A stretch of 35,674 nucleotides of DNA, taken from Paracoccaceae bacterium. GTDB lineage: Bacteria; Pseudomonadota; Alphaproteobacteria; Rhodobacterales; Rhodobacteraceae. Below the pieces are notes generated by a model. The model was not told the DNA's origin. It worked only from the letters and a program-made list of their open reading frames with translations, and searched no databases. The first letter of the stretch is position 1; the number at the start of each line of letters is the position of its first letter. This document shows positions 22,955 to 31,793 of the stretch, piece by piece. The position numbers were made by a program, and so were the translations under genes. The stretch lies in the NCBI GenBank assembly GCA_030066175.1, contig JASJCC010000022.1, positions 1 through 35,674 on the forward strand. Reading direction: 5' to 3'.

Positions 22955-23806
22955 ATGATCCCGACGATCCCGCAATCCCGTGCCTTCCGCACCGTTTATG
23001 GCGGCTATGTCCTGCTGTTCTTCATCTACCTGGCGTTGCCGCTGACCGTTGTGGCCGTCTTTGCCTTCAACGACAGCCAATTCCCCTCGCTGCCATGGGA
23101 AGGGTTCACGTGGAATTGGTTCTTTGGTGACGCGCGGCCACAGATCGGTGTCTTTCACGAACGCGGCATCTTGCGCGCGGTGGGCACCTCGGCCTTTGTC
23201 GCGGTCTGCGTGGCGGTGCTGTCGGTCGGTGTTGGGACCACCAATGCCTTCCTCTTCAACCGCTATGAGTTCCGAGGCAAAGGGCTGCTTTATGTGCTGA
23301 TGCTCTTGCCGCTGGTGATCCCCGGCATCGTGCTGGGCATCTCCATCCTTGTGTTCTCATCAACGCTGGCCAACGGCATCTGGGATCTGGCGCAGATGGA
23401 TATCCAGGCGCTGAGACCCGGCTTGCTGCTGGTGATCCTCGGGCAGTTCAGTTTCATCACGACAATCGCCACGCTGGTGATCTCCGCGCGCTTGCAAAAG
23501 TTCGACCGGACGCTGGAAGAGGCCGCGCTGAACCTTGGGGCAGACCGATTGACCGCGGTGCGCACAATCACGCTCCCCTTCCTCGCGCCGGCGATCATCG
23601 GCGCGCTGGTTGTGGCCTTTCTGATGAGCTTTGAGAACTTCAACACAACGCTGATGCTGGTGGGCTCTGACGCTCCGCTGACCATCGCCATGTTCGACCG
23701 GCTGAAAGAAGGCTCAACCCCGCTGCTCAACGCCGTATCGCTGCTGTTGATGCTGGGGTCGTCGCTGCTGGCGTTGCTGGTGATCCTGTTCCAGCGCCGC
23801 CCGTGA
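22955..23806 (+). CDS. ABC transporter permease, PotC type
   Basis: 283 residues with an N-terminal membrane segment (YVLLFFIYLALPLTVVAVF) and further transmembrane helices. The EAA loop reads EEAALNLGADRLTAVRTITL followed by PFLAPAI. It is the second permease of the importer and the last gene of the plus-strand operon. It converges on the minus-strand secreted-protein gene 83 bases away, with no strong bidirectional terminator visible. Confidence 0.95.
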   Translation: MIPTIPQSRAFRTVYGGYVLLFFIYLALPLTVVAVFAFNDSQFPSLPWEGFTWNWFFGDARPQIGVFHERGILRAVGTSAFVAVCVAVLSVGVGTTNAFLFNRYEFRGKGLLYVLMLLPLVIPGIVLGISILVFSSTLANGIWDLAQMDIQALRPGLLLVILGQFSFITTIATLVISARLQKFDRTLEEAALNLGADRLTAVRTITLPFLAPAIIGALVVAFLMSFENFNTTLMLVGSDAPLTIAMFDRLKEGSTPLLNAVSLLLMLGSSLLALLVILFQRRP

Positions 23807-23888
23807 AAGCTGCCGCGCGACATACAGTGGCGCAAGAGGCCAGTTTATCCTGCAGCTGATGCGATTGTGAGCCGACCGAAGCTCTCGT

Positions 23889-24710
23889 TCAGTTGTTCTG
23901 AACCGCCGAGACAGAGATCTCTGTATCAGGATTCAGATCCTCGTTCGGATCGGTGAGAAAGCCGCCGGGGAAAGACACGCTAAACGGCTCCCCTTCAACA
24001 TCCAGGCAAAGCTCATGGTTGTTGTCGTTGTCCATCAGGTCGCCGACGGCCATGGGCGTAACCTGGACCACCGTGCCGTGTGGCTGGCGGAGCGTGACGC
24101 GGTAGCGCTTTGTTTCATTCTCATCAATTTCATCGCCCCCGGGTTTGGTGATCCCGCCAACCCAGACCGCGCGAACGATGCCGCGCAGTCCGGATCGCGG
24201 GCAATCACCCTCTTGCACAAGGCTTCAGTGGTTTGGCGGCAGGTCTTCGGCGAGGATCATCGTCGGGCCGCTGGCCAAGGGAATAACCTCTGCCACCGTA
24301 CCTTTGAAGTTCAGCGACCCGTCGAGCGACATCACATCCCCCACGATCTCCACCCTTGCCGGGGGATCGTCTGCCGATCCGTACTGGCCAACAACAAGGG
24401 CGGTGCGCAGCTCGCCAAAGTCGTCAGCAGGCCGAAGCGTGACGCAGCCGACGCGCCCCGTATCCCCCGAGGCGCGTATGACCCGGAAATCCTCGGGGTC
24501 GAGCGTGTCGGAGTCGACCTCGTGAGAGAAGATAACCGGCATGCCATCGCGCCCGGACACGCCTTGGCAGACCAAAGCGGTGCGCACCGCGATCTGGCGC
24601 GAAACGTCGAGACCGAAAAAGGCGGAAAGGAGCGATGGGGTATCCTGCGCCATCGCGATTGTTGGAACAAGGGCCATCAGGGCAATTGCGGCGGTGACTT
24701 CTTTGAACAT
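23889..24710 (-). pseudogene. Secreted protein of unknown function, interrupted by an in-frame TGA
   Basis: ATG 24710 has a GGGAGAG site and begins a signal peptide (MFKEVTAAIALMALVPTIAM, cleaved after MAQ). The domain after it has pairs of spaced Cys (LVCQG, VGCVT) and ends at TGA 24225-24227. The same frame continues at once with SLVQEGDCPRSGLRGIVRAV and ends DPNEDLNPDTEISVSAVQNN. Both parts read like one periplasmic beta-rich protein of about 270 residues, a family I have seen in Rhodobacteraceae without a known function. A GTG at 24218 could reinitiate the second half, but that half has no signal peptide. It has its own promoter-like region, with an inverted repeat. Confidence 0.65.
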
Positions 24711-24764
24711 GTTTTCTCTCCCGCTTGTCACCCTATCCGCTCCGATGGGCAGGGTATGCGGATG

Positions 24765-24788
24765 GTTCAAAGCGTCAAGCGTTTGAAC
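24765..24788. promoter_or_regulatory. Inverted repeat over the promoter of the secreted-protein gene
   Basis: GTTCAAA and TTTGAAC (7-bp perfect arms, 10-base spacer) lie 55-78 bases before the start at 24710. On the minus strand the spacer and right arm contain TTGACG, and a TACCCT hexamer follows 16 bases later, so a bound repressor would cover the -35 element. Confidence 0.5.
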
Positions 24789-24837
24789 TGTTCAGGCCAA
24801 CGTCCTTCGGTGAGGTGATCTTCACGATGCCCAGGAT

Positions 24838-25983
24838 TCAGAGCAACGCCACAAGCAGTGCCTTGGTGTTCTCCTCCGTCATTTCGACCGGATTACCGCC
24901 AACTGAGGGATCTCGCAGCGCAGAGGCGACCAGCGCATCGATATCGGGATCGGAAACGCCCAGGTCGGTCAGCGTCTTCGGGATGCCAAGGCTATTGTTG
25001 AGGTCGTCCACGAACGCCCGGAACCCGGCAAAACCGCCCTCGATCCCCAAATACGCCGCCGTGGCATCGAAACGCCCGGCGATGGCAGGCGCGTTGAACT
25101 TCAGCACTTCGGGCATGCAGACGGCATTTGTCGTGCCGTGATGCGTATGGTGCACAGCGCCAATCGGGTGGGACAAGGCGTGAATGGCGCCAAGACCCTT
25201 TTGGAACGCGGTCGCGCCCATGGCTGCCGCGCTCATCATATTGGCGCGCGCCTCCAAGTCAGCGCCGGCCGCATAGGCCCGCGGCAGGTAGTCTTTCACA
25301 AGGCGCATCCCCTCCAGCGCGATGCCCTGGCTCATTGGATGGTAGTGCGGTGAGGAATAGGCCTCGACGCAATGGGCAAAGGCATCCAGCCCGGTTCCCG
25401 CCGTGATGGCTTTGGGCATGCCCACGGTCAATTCCGGGTCACAGATGACAATTGCCGGCAGCATTTTGGGGTGAAAGATAATCTTTTTCTCGTTCGTATC
25501 GGCGTTGGTCAGCACCCCCGCGCGGCCCACCTCTGAGCCTGTTCCGGCCGTTGTCGGCACGGCGACGATCGGGTGAATGCCGTCTGGATCGGCACGGGTC
25601 CACCAATCGCCCACGTCCTCAAAATCCCAGACCGGCCGGGTTTGCCCCGCCATGAAGGAGATGCATTTGCCCAGATCGAGCGCGGAGCCACCGCCAAAGG
25701 CGACCACCCCGTCGAACCCGCCGTCGCGGTACATCTGCAACCCATCGGTCAGGTTGCCGCCGTTTGGGTTTGGATCGACGTTGGAAAAGAGGGCGCGCCC
25801 TAGGCCTTGAGCTTCCAAAAGGTCCAGCGTCCGACGTGTGATCTGCATGTCAGCAAGGCCGCGATCGGTGACCAGAAGCGGACGGTTGATCCCAGCCGCC
25901 ATACAGGCGTCGCCAATCTCCGAAATCCGGCCAGCTCCGAAACGGATTGTCGTCGGATAACTCCAGTTCGCCGTGAGTGTCAT
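24838..25983 (-). CDS. Iron-containing alcohol dehydrogenase
   Basis: 381 residues, the usual length of group III alcohol dehydrogenases. The NAD-binding loop GGGSALDLGK, the TAGTGSEVGRAGVLT segment, GTGLDAFAHCVEAYSS and the metal-ligand HPIGAVHHTHHG region are all intact. It would oxidise a primary alcohol or reduce an aldehyde with NAD(P). It is the last gene of the TRAP-ligase-ALDH-ADH operon and starts right after the aldehyde dehydrogenase stop. Next to the gamma-glutamyl ligase it could oxidise the hydroxyl end of a gamma-glutamylated amino alcohol; that is inference. Confidence 0.93.
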   Translation of the reverse strand: MTLTANWSYPTTIRFGAGRISEIGDACMAAGINRPLLVTDRGLADMQITRRTLDLLEAQGLGRALFSNVDPNPNGGNLTDGLQMYRDGGFDGVVAFGGGSALDLGKCISFMAGQTRPVWDFEDVGDWWTRADPDGIHPIVAVPTTAGTGSEVGRAGVLTNADTNEKKIIFHPKMLPAIVICDPELTVGMPKAITAGTGLDAFAHCVEAYSSPHYHPMSQGIALEGMRLVKDYLPRAYAAGADLEARANMMSAAAMGATAFQKGLGAIHALSHPIGAVHHTHHGTTNAVCMPEVLKFNAPAIAGRFDATAAYLGIEGGFAGFRAFVDDLNNSLGIPKTLTDLGVSDPDIDALVASALRDPSVGGNPVEMTEENTKALLVALL

Positions 25984-25984
25984 G

Positions 25985-27361
25985 TCAGGCCTTTCGCAGG
26001 TGGTAGGATTTCGGACGGGTGAGCGCCTGGTAGCCCAGATGCGACAAGCCCGCGCCCCGGCCCGTATCCTTGCAGCCAGTCCAGCACAGCGCCGGATCGA
26101 GGTAGTCGCAGCGGTTCATGAACACCGTGCCGGTCTCAAGCCGGTCGCCGATCTCCTCAGCCTGAGACGCGTCGCGCGTCCAGACGCTGGCGGTAAGGCC
26201 AAAGCGGCTGTCATTCATCAGACGCACCGCCTCATCGTCACCGTCCACGGGCATGATGCCAACCACGGGTCCAAAGCTTTCGTCGCGCATTACCCGCATG
26301 TCATGGGTGACACCGGTCAGGACTTGTGGAGTGACGTAGGTCCCCGCACCGTCATCGGCGGGCATCCTGGCCACATGCGCGGTTGCACCGTCAGCTATCG
26401 CCTCGTCGATCTGCGCGCGCACCTCGCGGGCAAACCGGATATGCGCCATCGGTCCCATCGTGGTATCCGCATCGAGTGGGTTGCCAAGGACCTGCGCATT
26501 GGCCCAGGCGACGGCCTTTTCGGTGAAGTCGTCATAGAGCGCCCGGTCGACATAGATCCGCTCGATCCCGCAGCAACACTGCCCGCTGTTGAACATCGCC
26601 CCGTCCATAAGCGTATCGACCGCGGCGTCGAGATCGGCATCAGCACGGACATAGCCCGGGTCCTTACCCCCCAGCTCGGTCGCGACGGGGATGAAGGTGC
26701 CTGCGGCGGCGCGTTCCATAGCCTGCCCACCGCCGACAGAGCCTGTGAAGTTCACGAAATCCACCTGCCGTTCCGCGATCAGCGCGGTTGTCGTGTCGTG
26801 ATCCAGTACCACGTTGCGCATCACCGCCTCGGGCACACCTGCGGCCTGAAACGCCTCGGCCAGCCGTTCGCCCACCTGCAGTGTTTGCCGCGCGTGTTTG
26901 AGTATGACGGCGTTACCCGCAATCAAGGCAGGCGCAATCGCGTTGATCGCGGTCATGTACGGGTAGTTCCAGGGGGCGACGACCAGCACGGTGCCCCAAG
27001 GCACCCGCTTGATCAGGCGCCGGAACGTGGCGCTGTCTTCGATCTCGTCCGGGGCAAGCGCGTCAGCCGCGATACCGGCCATGTAGGTCACTCGTTCCGA
27101 AAACCCGCCATATTCGCCGCCATAGCGCACCGGGCGGCCCATCTGGTGGGCCAGTTCAGTCGCCATGCGATCTGTGGTCTCACCGACGATGCGGTTGGCC
27201 TCCAGAACGCGGTCGATCCGCTCCTGAAGCGGGCGCGCCGCCCACTCGGCCTGCGCCGCGCGTGTTTCCTTTGCCGCCGCAAGGGCCGCGTTCCGATCCA
27301 TTACCTCGCGAGTGAGGTAGACGGAGCCGTCAATTGGCGAAATGAGGTCGATCGTTGCCAT
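25985..27361 (-). CDS. NAD-dependent aldehyde dehydrogenase
   Basis: 458 residues of the aldehyde dehydrogenase superfamily. VVAPWNYPY holds the oxyanion Asn, ATELGGKDPGYV the general-base Glu, and GQCCCGIERIYV the nucleophile Cys. FTGSVGGGQ is the cofactor loop. It oxidises an aldehyde to the acid. Its product step fits after the adjacent iron alcohol dehydrogenase. ATG 27361 lies just past the ligase stop; a GTG two codons earlier overlaps that stop. Confidence 0.93.
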   Translation of the reverse strand: MATIDLISPIDGSVYLTREVMDRNAALAAAKETRAAQAEWAARPLQERIDRVLEANRIVGETTDRMATELAHQMGRPVRYGGEYGGFSERVTYMAGIAADALAPDEIEDSATFRRLIKRVPWGTVLVVAPWNYPYMTAINAIAPALIAGNAVILKHARQTLQVGERLAEAFQAAGVPEAVMRNVVLDHDTTTALIAERQVDFVNFTGSVGGGQAMERAAAGTFIPVATELGGKDPGYVRADADLDAAVDTLMDGAMFNSGQCCCGIERIYVDRALYDDFTEKAVAWANAQVLGNPLDADTTMGPMAHIRFAREVRAQIDEAIADGATAHVARMPADDGAGTYVTPQVLTGVTHDMRVMRDESFGPVVGIMPVDGDDEAVRLMNDSRFGLTASVWTRDASQAEEIGDRLETGTVFMNRCDYLDPALCWTGCKDTGRGAGLSHLGYQALTRPKSYHLRKA

Positions 27362-27363
27362 CG

Positions 27364-28731
27364 TCACGCCCTTTCGAAACCGCGGGCGATTTCGTAATCG
27401 GTCACCACCGCATCGAACGCCTCTTGCTCGACCTCTGCCGCGCGGGTGTAGTGATCGACCACCCAGTCCCCCATGCGTTTGCGCAGCATGGCCGAGTTGC
27501 GAAGCGTTTCCGTGGCTTCGCGCAGCGTGTGCGGGAACTCTGCAATCTCATCCATCGCGTAGACATCGCCGCTGGTGGGCGGCGACAGATCGAGCCCCTC
27601 CTCGATGCCCGACAGTCCCGCGGCGAGTTGCCCAGCGCAGGCCAGGTAGGGGTTGATGTCGGACCCAGGCATGCGGCACTCGATCCGCACACCCTTGGTG
27701 CCGTCGCCGACCAACCGATATGCGGCCGTGCGATTGTCGACCGACCACGCAATCTTGGTGGGTGCAAAGGTGCCCGGCAGGAAGCGTTTGTAGCTGTTCA
27801 CATAGGGCGCCATGAAAAACGTGATGTCCGGGGAATACTTCAGCAACCCGGCGACATAGGCCCGCATGGTGGATGACATCGCAAGCTCGGCGTCGCCATC
27901 GAAGAAAGCGTTCCCACCGGCGCCATCCGCCAGAGATTGATGGATATGGGCGGCGGATCCAACCTTGTCATGGCGCCATTTGGCGATGAAGCTCGCGGCG
28001 TGGCCGCGGCTGTCGGCGATCTCTTTCACAGCCTGCTTGGCGATGACGTGGTGATCTGCCGCCAGCACGGCGTCGGCGTAGCGGATGTTGAGCTCTTCCT
28101 GCCCCGTCTCGGCCTCGCCTTTCGAATTTTCGACAGGCACCCCGGCGGCGACCAGCAGGTTCCGCACCGGCCGCATCACGTGCTCTTCCTTGGAGGTCTG
28201 CAGGATGTGGTAATCCTCGTTATAGCCCGAGATCGGCGCGAGGTTGCGAAAGCCTCCGCGACGAATCTCGTCAAAGCTGGCCTCGAAAAGGAAGAACTCC
28301 AGCTCGGTCGCCATCATGGGCGTAAACCCAAGCTTTTGCGCCCGCGCGACCTGCGCTTTCAGGATTTGCCGGGGCGAATGCGCCACCGGCTTATGCGTAT
28401 GGTGGTCGATGAGATCGCAGAGCACCATCGCCGTGCCGTCAAGCCACGGCACGCGCCGCAGCGTCGACAGATCCGGGCGCATGACATAGTCGCCATAGCC
28501 GGACTCCCAACTGGTTGAGGCATAGCCGTCAGGCGTTGCCATCTCGATATCGGTGGCCAGAAGATAGTTGCAGCAATGGGTCTCTTCATGCGCGCTCTCG
28601 ATGAAGTTCGAGACGTGAAACCGCTTGCCCATGAGCCGGCCCTGCATATCAACCATGCACACCAGGACAGTATCCAGCTCACCGCTTTTGGCGGCCTCTT
28701 GCAGGGCATCGAAAGGTAGGTTGGCGGTCAT
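27364..28731 (-). CDS. Glutamine-synthetase-family gamma-glutamylamide ligase (PuuA-like)
   Basis: 455 residues. GS-family motifs: ATELEFFLFE (metal-binding Glu), AAHIHQSL (His and ATP region), NSYKRFLPGTFAPTKIAWSV and DNRTAAYRLVG (glutamate and ATP site), and the adenylylation-type tail is absent. Length and the shortened N-terminal domain match the PuuA, GlnT and IpuC class, which use ATP to join glutamate to an amine, polyamine or amino alcohol rather than to ammonia. A GGGAG site precedes the ATG. It lies between the TRAP receptor and the ALDH, so it is likely the entry enzyme of a catabolic pathway. The amine is unknown. Confidence 0.9.
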   Translation of the reverse strand: MTANLPFDALQEAAKSGELDTVLVCMVDMQGRLMGKRFHVSNFIESAHEETHCCNYLLATDIEMATPDGYASTSWESGYGDYVMRPDLSTLRRVPWLDGTAMVLCDLIDHHTHKPVAHSPRQILKAQVARAQKLGFTPMMATELEFFLFEASFDEIRRGGFRNLAPISGYNEDYHILQTSKEEHVMRPVRNLLVAAGVPVENSKGEAETGQEELNIRYADAVLAADHHVIAKQAVKEIADSRGHAASFIAKWRHDKVGSAAHIHQSLADGAGGNAFFDGDAELAMSSTMRAYVAGLLKYSPDITFFMAPYVNSYKRFLPGTFAPTKIAWSVDNRTAAYRLVGDGTKGVRIECRMPGSDINPYLACAGQLAAGLSGIEEGLDLSPPTSGDVYAMDEIAEFPHTLREATETLRNSAMLRKRMGDWVVDHYTRAAEVEQEAFDAVVTDYEIARGFERA

Positions 28732-28754
28732 TTTGGTTTCTCCCGGGCCATGCG

Positions 28755-28780
28755 CGCGCCCCCTTTACAGAGGGGGCGCG
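28755..28780. terminator. GC-rich hairpin between TRAP receptor and ligase genes
   Basis: CGCGCCCCCT and AGGGGGCGCG form a perfect 10-bp stem around TTACAG, just after the receptor stop. No T-run follows on the minus strand; TTTTGTCTTA follows on the plus strand. It probably protects the upstream receptor mRNA or attenuates transcription into the enzyme genes. Confidence 0.65.
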
Positions 28781-28790
28781 AGGTTTTGTC

Positions 28791-29831
28791 TTATTCGAAG
28801 TTGTAGGGCACGCCGGCCTGGTTGATGACGCTGTTGTATTCACGGAAGATGCCGACGATCTTTTCGTGCACTTCGCCTTCCTGCGCGATCTCGTCCCAGA
28901 ACACCTTGGCCGCGTTCTCAACCTCGGCCCATTCCGAGGGCGGCACCGAGCGCAGCTCAAGCTTGTCGCCATTGGCGCGCAAAGCCGCTTCGCCGCCCCA
29001 ATACCACTGGTTGCGGTAGGTATGGCCAGCCTCGATCCCGGCCATCACAACCGATTTCAGGTGATCGGGAAGCTCGTTCCAGCGTTCCTGGTTGGCAAAC
29101 CAAGACCCGATCCATGCGCCCGAAATATTGTTGGTCAGGAAGTAGTCGGTCACGTCGGCCCACCCGACGGTGTAATCCTCGGTGATCCCGGACCATGCCA
29201 TACCGTCAAGCTCACCCGTCTGCACGGCGACCTCGGCATCTTCGTAAGGAATGTTCACCGGAATCACGCCAAATTGCGCCAGGAAGCGGCCTGCCGTTGG
29301 GAAGGTGTAGAGCTTCAACCCGTTGAGATCGGCGACCGACGTGATTTCCTTTTTGGTGTTGAAGTTGCACGGATCCTGCCCAGCGGCCGACAGCCACTGA
29401 ACGCCGACCTTGGCGTATTCCTCACGCCAGATATCGGCCAAGCCGTACTGATTGAAGAGCACCGGCACATCCAGGATGTGTTTGGTCGCGAACGGAAAGT
29501 AGCCGCCGAACACGCGCAATGGTGTCGGAGAGGCCATGGAGTCGTCGTCCGAATGCACCCCATCGATGGTGCCGCGCTGCAGCGCTTGGAAGAGCTCGCC
29601 CGTTGGAACAATTTGGTCGGCAAAGAACAGCTCGATCTCCAACTCGCCATTGGCATTTGCGTTGATGTAATCGATGGCGGGCTTGGTCACATGCTCGCCC
29701 AAGGCCCCGCCGGCATAGGTCTGAAACCGCCAGCGAATGGGCTGCTGGGCATGCACAATGGCCGGCGCCGCCAGCGTGGCCGGTGCTGCCAGCGCGGCAC
29801 CTTTGAGAAATCTGCGTCTTGAAGTGGTCAT
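28791..29831 (-). CDS. TRAP transporter substrate-binding protein (DctP family)
   Basis: 346 residues with a Tat signal (TSRRRFLKGAALAAPATLAA, cleavage after VHA). The mature part carries the DctP features VTKPAIDYINANANGELEIE, DLNGLKLYTFPTAGRFLAQF and the Arg region that would bind a carboxylate, followed by VAVQTGELDGMAWS. The strong site AGGAGA precedes the ATG. It delivers an organic acid or amine-acid to the DctQM membrane pair upstream in the operon. The Tat signal implies folding in the cytoplasm before export. The ligand cannot be told from sequence. Confidence 0.93.
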   Translation of the reverse strand: MTTSRRRFLKGAALAAPATLAAPAIVHAQQPIRWRFQTYAGGALGEHVTKPAIDYINANANGELEIELFFADQIVPTGELFQALQRGTIDGVHSDDDSMASPTPLRVFGGYFPFATKHILDVPVLFNQYGLADIWREEYAKVGVQWLSAAGQDPCNFNTKKEITSVADLNGLKLYTFPTAGRFLAQFGVIPVNIPYEDAEVAVQTGELDGMAWSGITEDYTVGWADVTDYFLTNNISGAWIGSWFANQERWNELPDHLKSVVMAGIEAGHTYRNQWYWGGEAALRANGDKLELRSVPPSEWAEVENAAKVFWDEIAQEGEVHEKIVGIFREYNSVINQAGVPYNFE

Positions 29832-29895
29832 GTCGTCTTCTCCTGTTGGTCGAAGTCAAATCAGCGCCGGTTGACCCGGCCCGCTCTTTTTGTGC

Positions 29896-31224
29896 TCAAT
29901 TTCCGTACACAATACCTGGAAGCCACAATGCAATTTCGGGGAACGCCATCACCAGCCCCAAGGCCAAAGCCATCACCCCGACAAAGGGTATGATGGACCG
30001 GTAGATATCGCCAATAGTGATTTCGGGTGGTGCCATCGCCCGCATCAGGAACAGGTTGTACCCAAAAGGCGGGGTCATGTAGGCGATCTGGCAGGTGATC
30101 GTGTAAAGCACGCCGTACCAGATCAGATCGAACCCAAGCGCGCCCACTAGCGGCACATAAAGCGGCGCAACGATCACCAGCATCGCCGTATCGTCAAGGA
30201 ACGTGCCCATGACGAGAAAGCTGAGCTGCATCAGGATCAGGATGATCCACGGGTTCAACCCAAGCTGAACCGTGAACAGGTTTTCAATCGCCTTCACTGC
30301 TCCCAAACCGTCAAAGACCGCGCCAAAGGCCAGCGCGGCGAGGATGATCCACATGAACATGCAGGTGATGCCAAGCGTCTGCTTGACCGAGGTTTCGAAC
30401 ACCTGCCAGGTCATGCGGCGTTTCAGCACCGCGGCGAGGAAGGCCGCGATGGCCCCCAAGGCCGAGCTTTCCACCAGCGAGGTCCAGCCATTGACGAAGG
30501 GCACCATCATGACGGCAAAGATACCCAGCGGCAAAAGACCCGCGCCAAGCAGACGGATCTTTTCGCTCCAGGTGATCTCGGCACGTTCTTCGGCGCTCAT
30601 CACCGGGCCGAGTGATGGGTTCAGCCGGCAGCGAATCGCGATGTAAATGACGAACAGGGCTGCCATCATCAGACCGGGGACGACCCCGGCCAGCCAAAGC
30701 TGGCCCACCGGCTGACGCGCGATCATCGCGTAGAGCACCAGAACGACTGAGGGTGGGACAAGGATCCCCAATGACGACCCGGCCTGTATAACCCCGGTCA
30801 CCATACGTTTGTCATAACTGCGCCTGAGCAGTTCCGGCAAAGCGATGGTGGCGCCGATGGCCATGCCTGCAACCGAAAGGCCGTTCATCGCTGAAATCAG
30901 GACCATCAAGCCGATTGTGCCAATGGCCAGCCCGCCCGAAAGCCCGCCCATCCAGACGTGAAACATCCGGTAGAGATCGTCGGCAATCCTCGATTCAGAC
31001 AGGATGTAGCCCATGAAGATGAACATCGGCAGCGTCAAAAGCGGGTACCAGCGCATCACCTTGATCGCGGCAGCGAAGCCAAGGTCATACCCGCCGCGAT
31101 CCCCCCAGAGAAAGAACGCCGCGATCACAGCCACAAAGCCAATCGCACCAAAAACCCGCTGGCCGGTCAGCAGCATCAGCATCATGGTCGAGAACATCAG
31201 CGCCGCGATCAGCTCGTAACTCAT
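29896..31224 (-). CDS. TRAP transporter large permease (DctM family)
   Basis: 442 residues, almost wholly hydrophobic, with about 12 membrane helices. The DctM motifs LRTP-like GYIL, GLSVAGMAIGATIALPELLR, AGSSLGILVPPSVVLVLY and the second-half TMLVIVAPLY and YMTPPFGYNLFLM are seen. It is the sodium-coupled transport subunit, working with DctQ. Its start overlaps the DctQ stop by 4 bases (ATGA). Confidence 0.95.
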   Translation of the reverse strand: MSYELIAALMFSTMMLMLLTGQRVFGAIGFVAVIAAFFLWGDRGGYDLGFAAAIKVMRWYPLLTLPMFIFMGYILSESRIADDLYRMFHVWMGGLSGGLAIGTIGLMVLISAMNGLSVAGMAIGATIALPELLRRSYDKRMVTGVIQAGSSLGILVPPSVVLVLYAMIARQPVGQLWLAGVVPGLMMAALFVIYIAIRCRLNPSLGPVMSAEERAEITWSEKIRLLGAGLLPLGIFAVMMVPFVNGWTSLVESSALGAIAAFLAAVLKRRMTWQVFETSVKQTLGITCMFMWIILAALAFGAVFDGLGAVKAIENLFTVQLGLNPWIILILMQLSFLVMGTFLDDTAMLVIVAPLYVPLVGALGFDLIWYGVLYTITCQIAYMTPPFGYNLFLMRAMAPPEITIGDIYRSIIPFVGVMALALGLVMAFPEIALWLPGIVYGN

Positions 31225-31781
31225 CCGCGCCGGCCCCCGTCGAGGTCTTCCGGGGCCATGTGCACAGGCTCGTCATCCTTCGGCCCCATGTCATGGCCTT
31301 GCAGGCGCAGGATGTCTTTGAACAGTTCCGAAATGGCCTGCAGCAACATCAGGAGGATGCCAATCACCATGATCGTCTTGATCGGCCAGATATAGGGGCG
31401 CCAGGCCGAGGGCGATCGCTCTCCCCCGTATTGGAACGAATACATCAGGCTGTCCCAGCCTCCCCAAAGCAGGAACGCCAGATAGGTGATGAGAAAGAGC
31501 ACCGTGAGGGCATCAATCTGGCTCTTCTTGCGGTCGGACCATTCGCCATAAAGCAGGTCCATACGCACATTCGCCCCCATCTGCATCGCATAGGGACCGC
31601 CGAGCATATAGTAAGCAACCATCGCAAACTGCGCCATCTCAAGCGTCCAGAGCGACGGCACAAAGAACGTCTTGGAGATCGAGGAATAGAGCAGGATCCC
31701 CATGAGGACAAAGATGCCATACATGACAATCCGACCCAACATCCGGTTGCTGCGATCCACCCAGTGAACATAGGCCTTCAT
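31221..31781 (-). CDS. TRAP transporter small permease (DctQ family)
   Basis: 186 residues from ATG 31781 (GTG 31793 is an alternative start adding four). Four hydrophobic segments with the DctQ signature EMAQFAMVAYYMLGGPYAMQ followed by GANVRMDLLYGEWSDRKKS. It pairs with DctM. It is the first gene of the six-gene minus-strand operon. Its C terminus is charged and cytosolic (PVHMAPEDLDGGRR). Confidence 0.9.
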   Translation of the reverse strand: MKAYVHWVDRSNRMLGRIVMYGIFVLMGILLYSSISKTFFVPSLWTLEMAQFAMVAYYMLGGPYAMQMGANVRMDLLYGEWSDRKKSQIDALTVLFLITYLAFLLWGGWDSLMYSFQYGGERSPSAWRPYIWPIKTIMVIGILLMLLQAISELFKDILRLQGHDMGPKDDEPVHMAPEDLDGGRRG

Positions 31782-31793
31782 CACACCGGTCAC

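Noticed and set aside
25973-27397. Plus-strand frame of 474 codons
   Set aside because: Antisense of the aldehyde dehydrogenase, whose catalytic motifs are all present on the minus strand.
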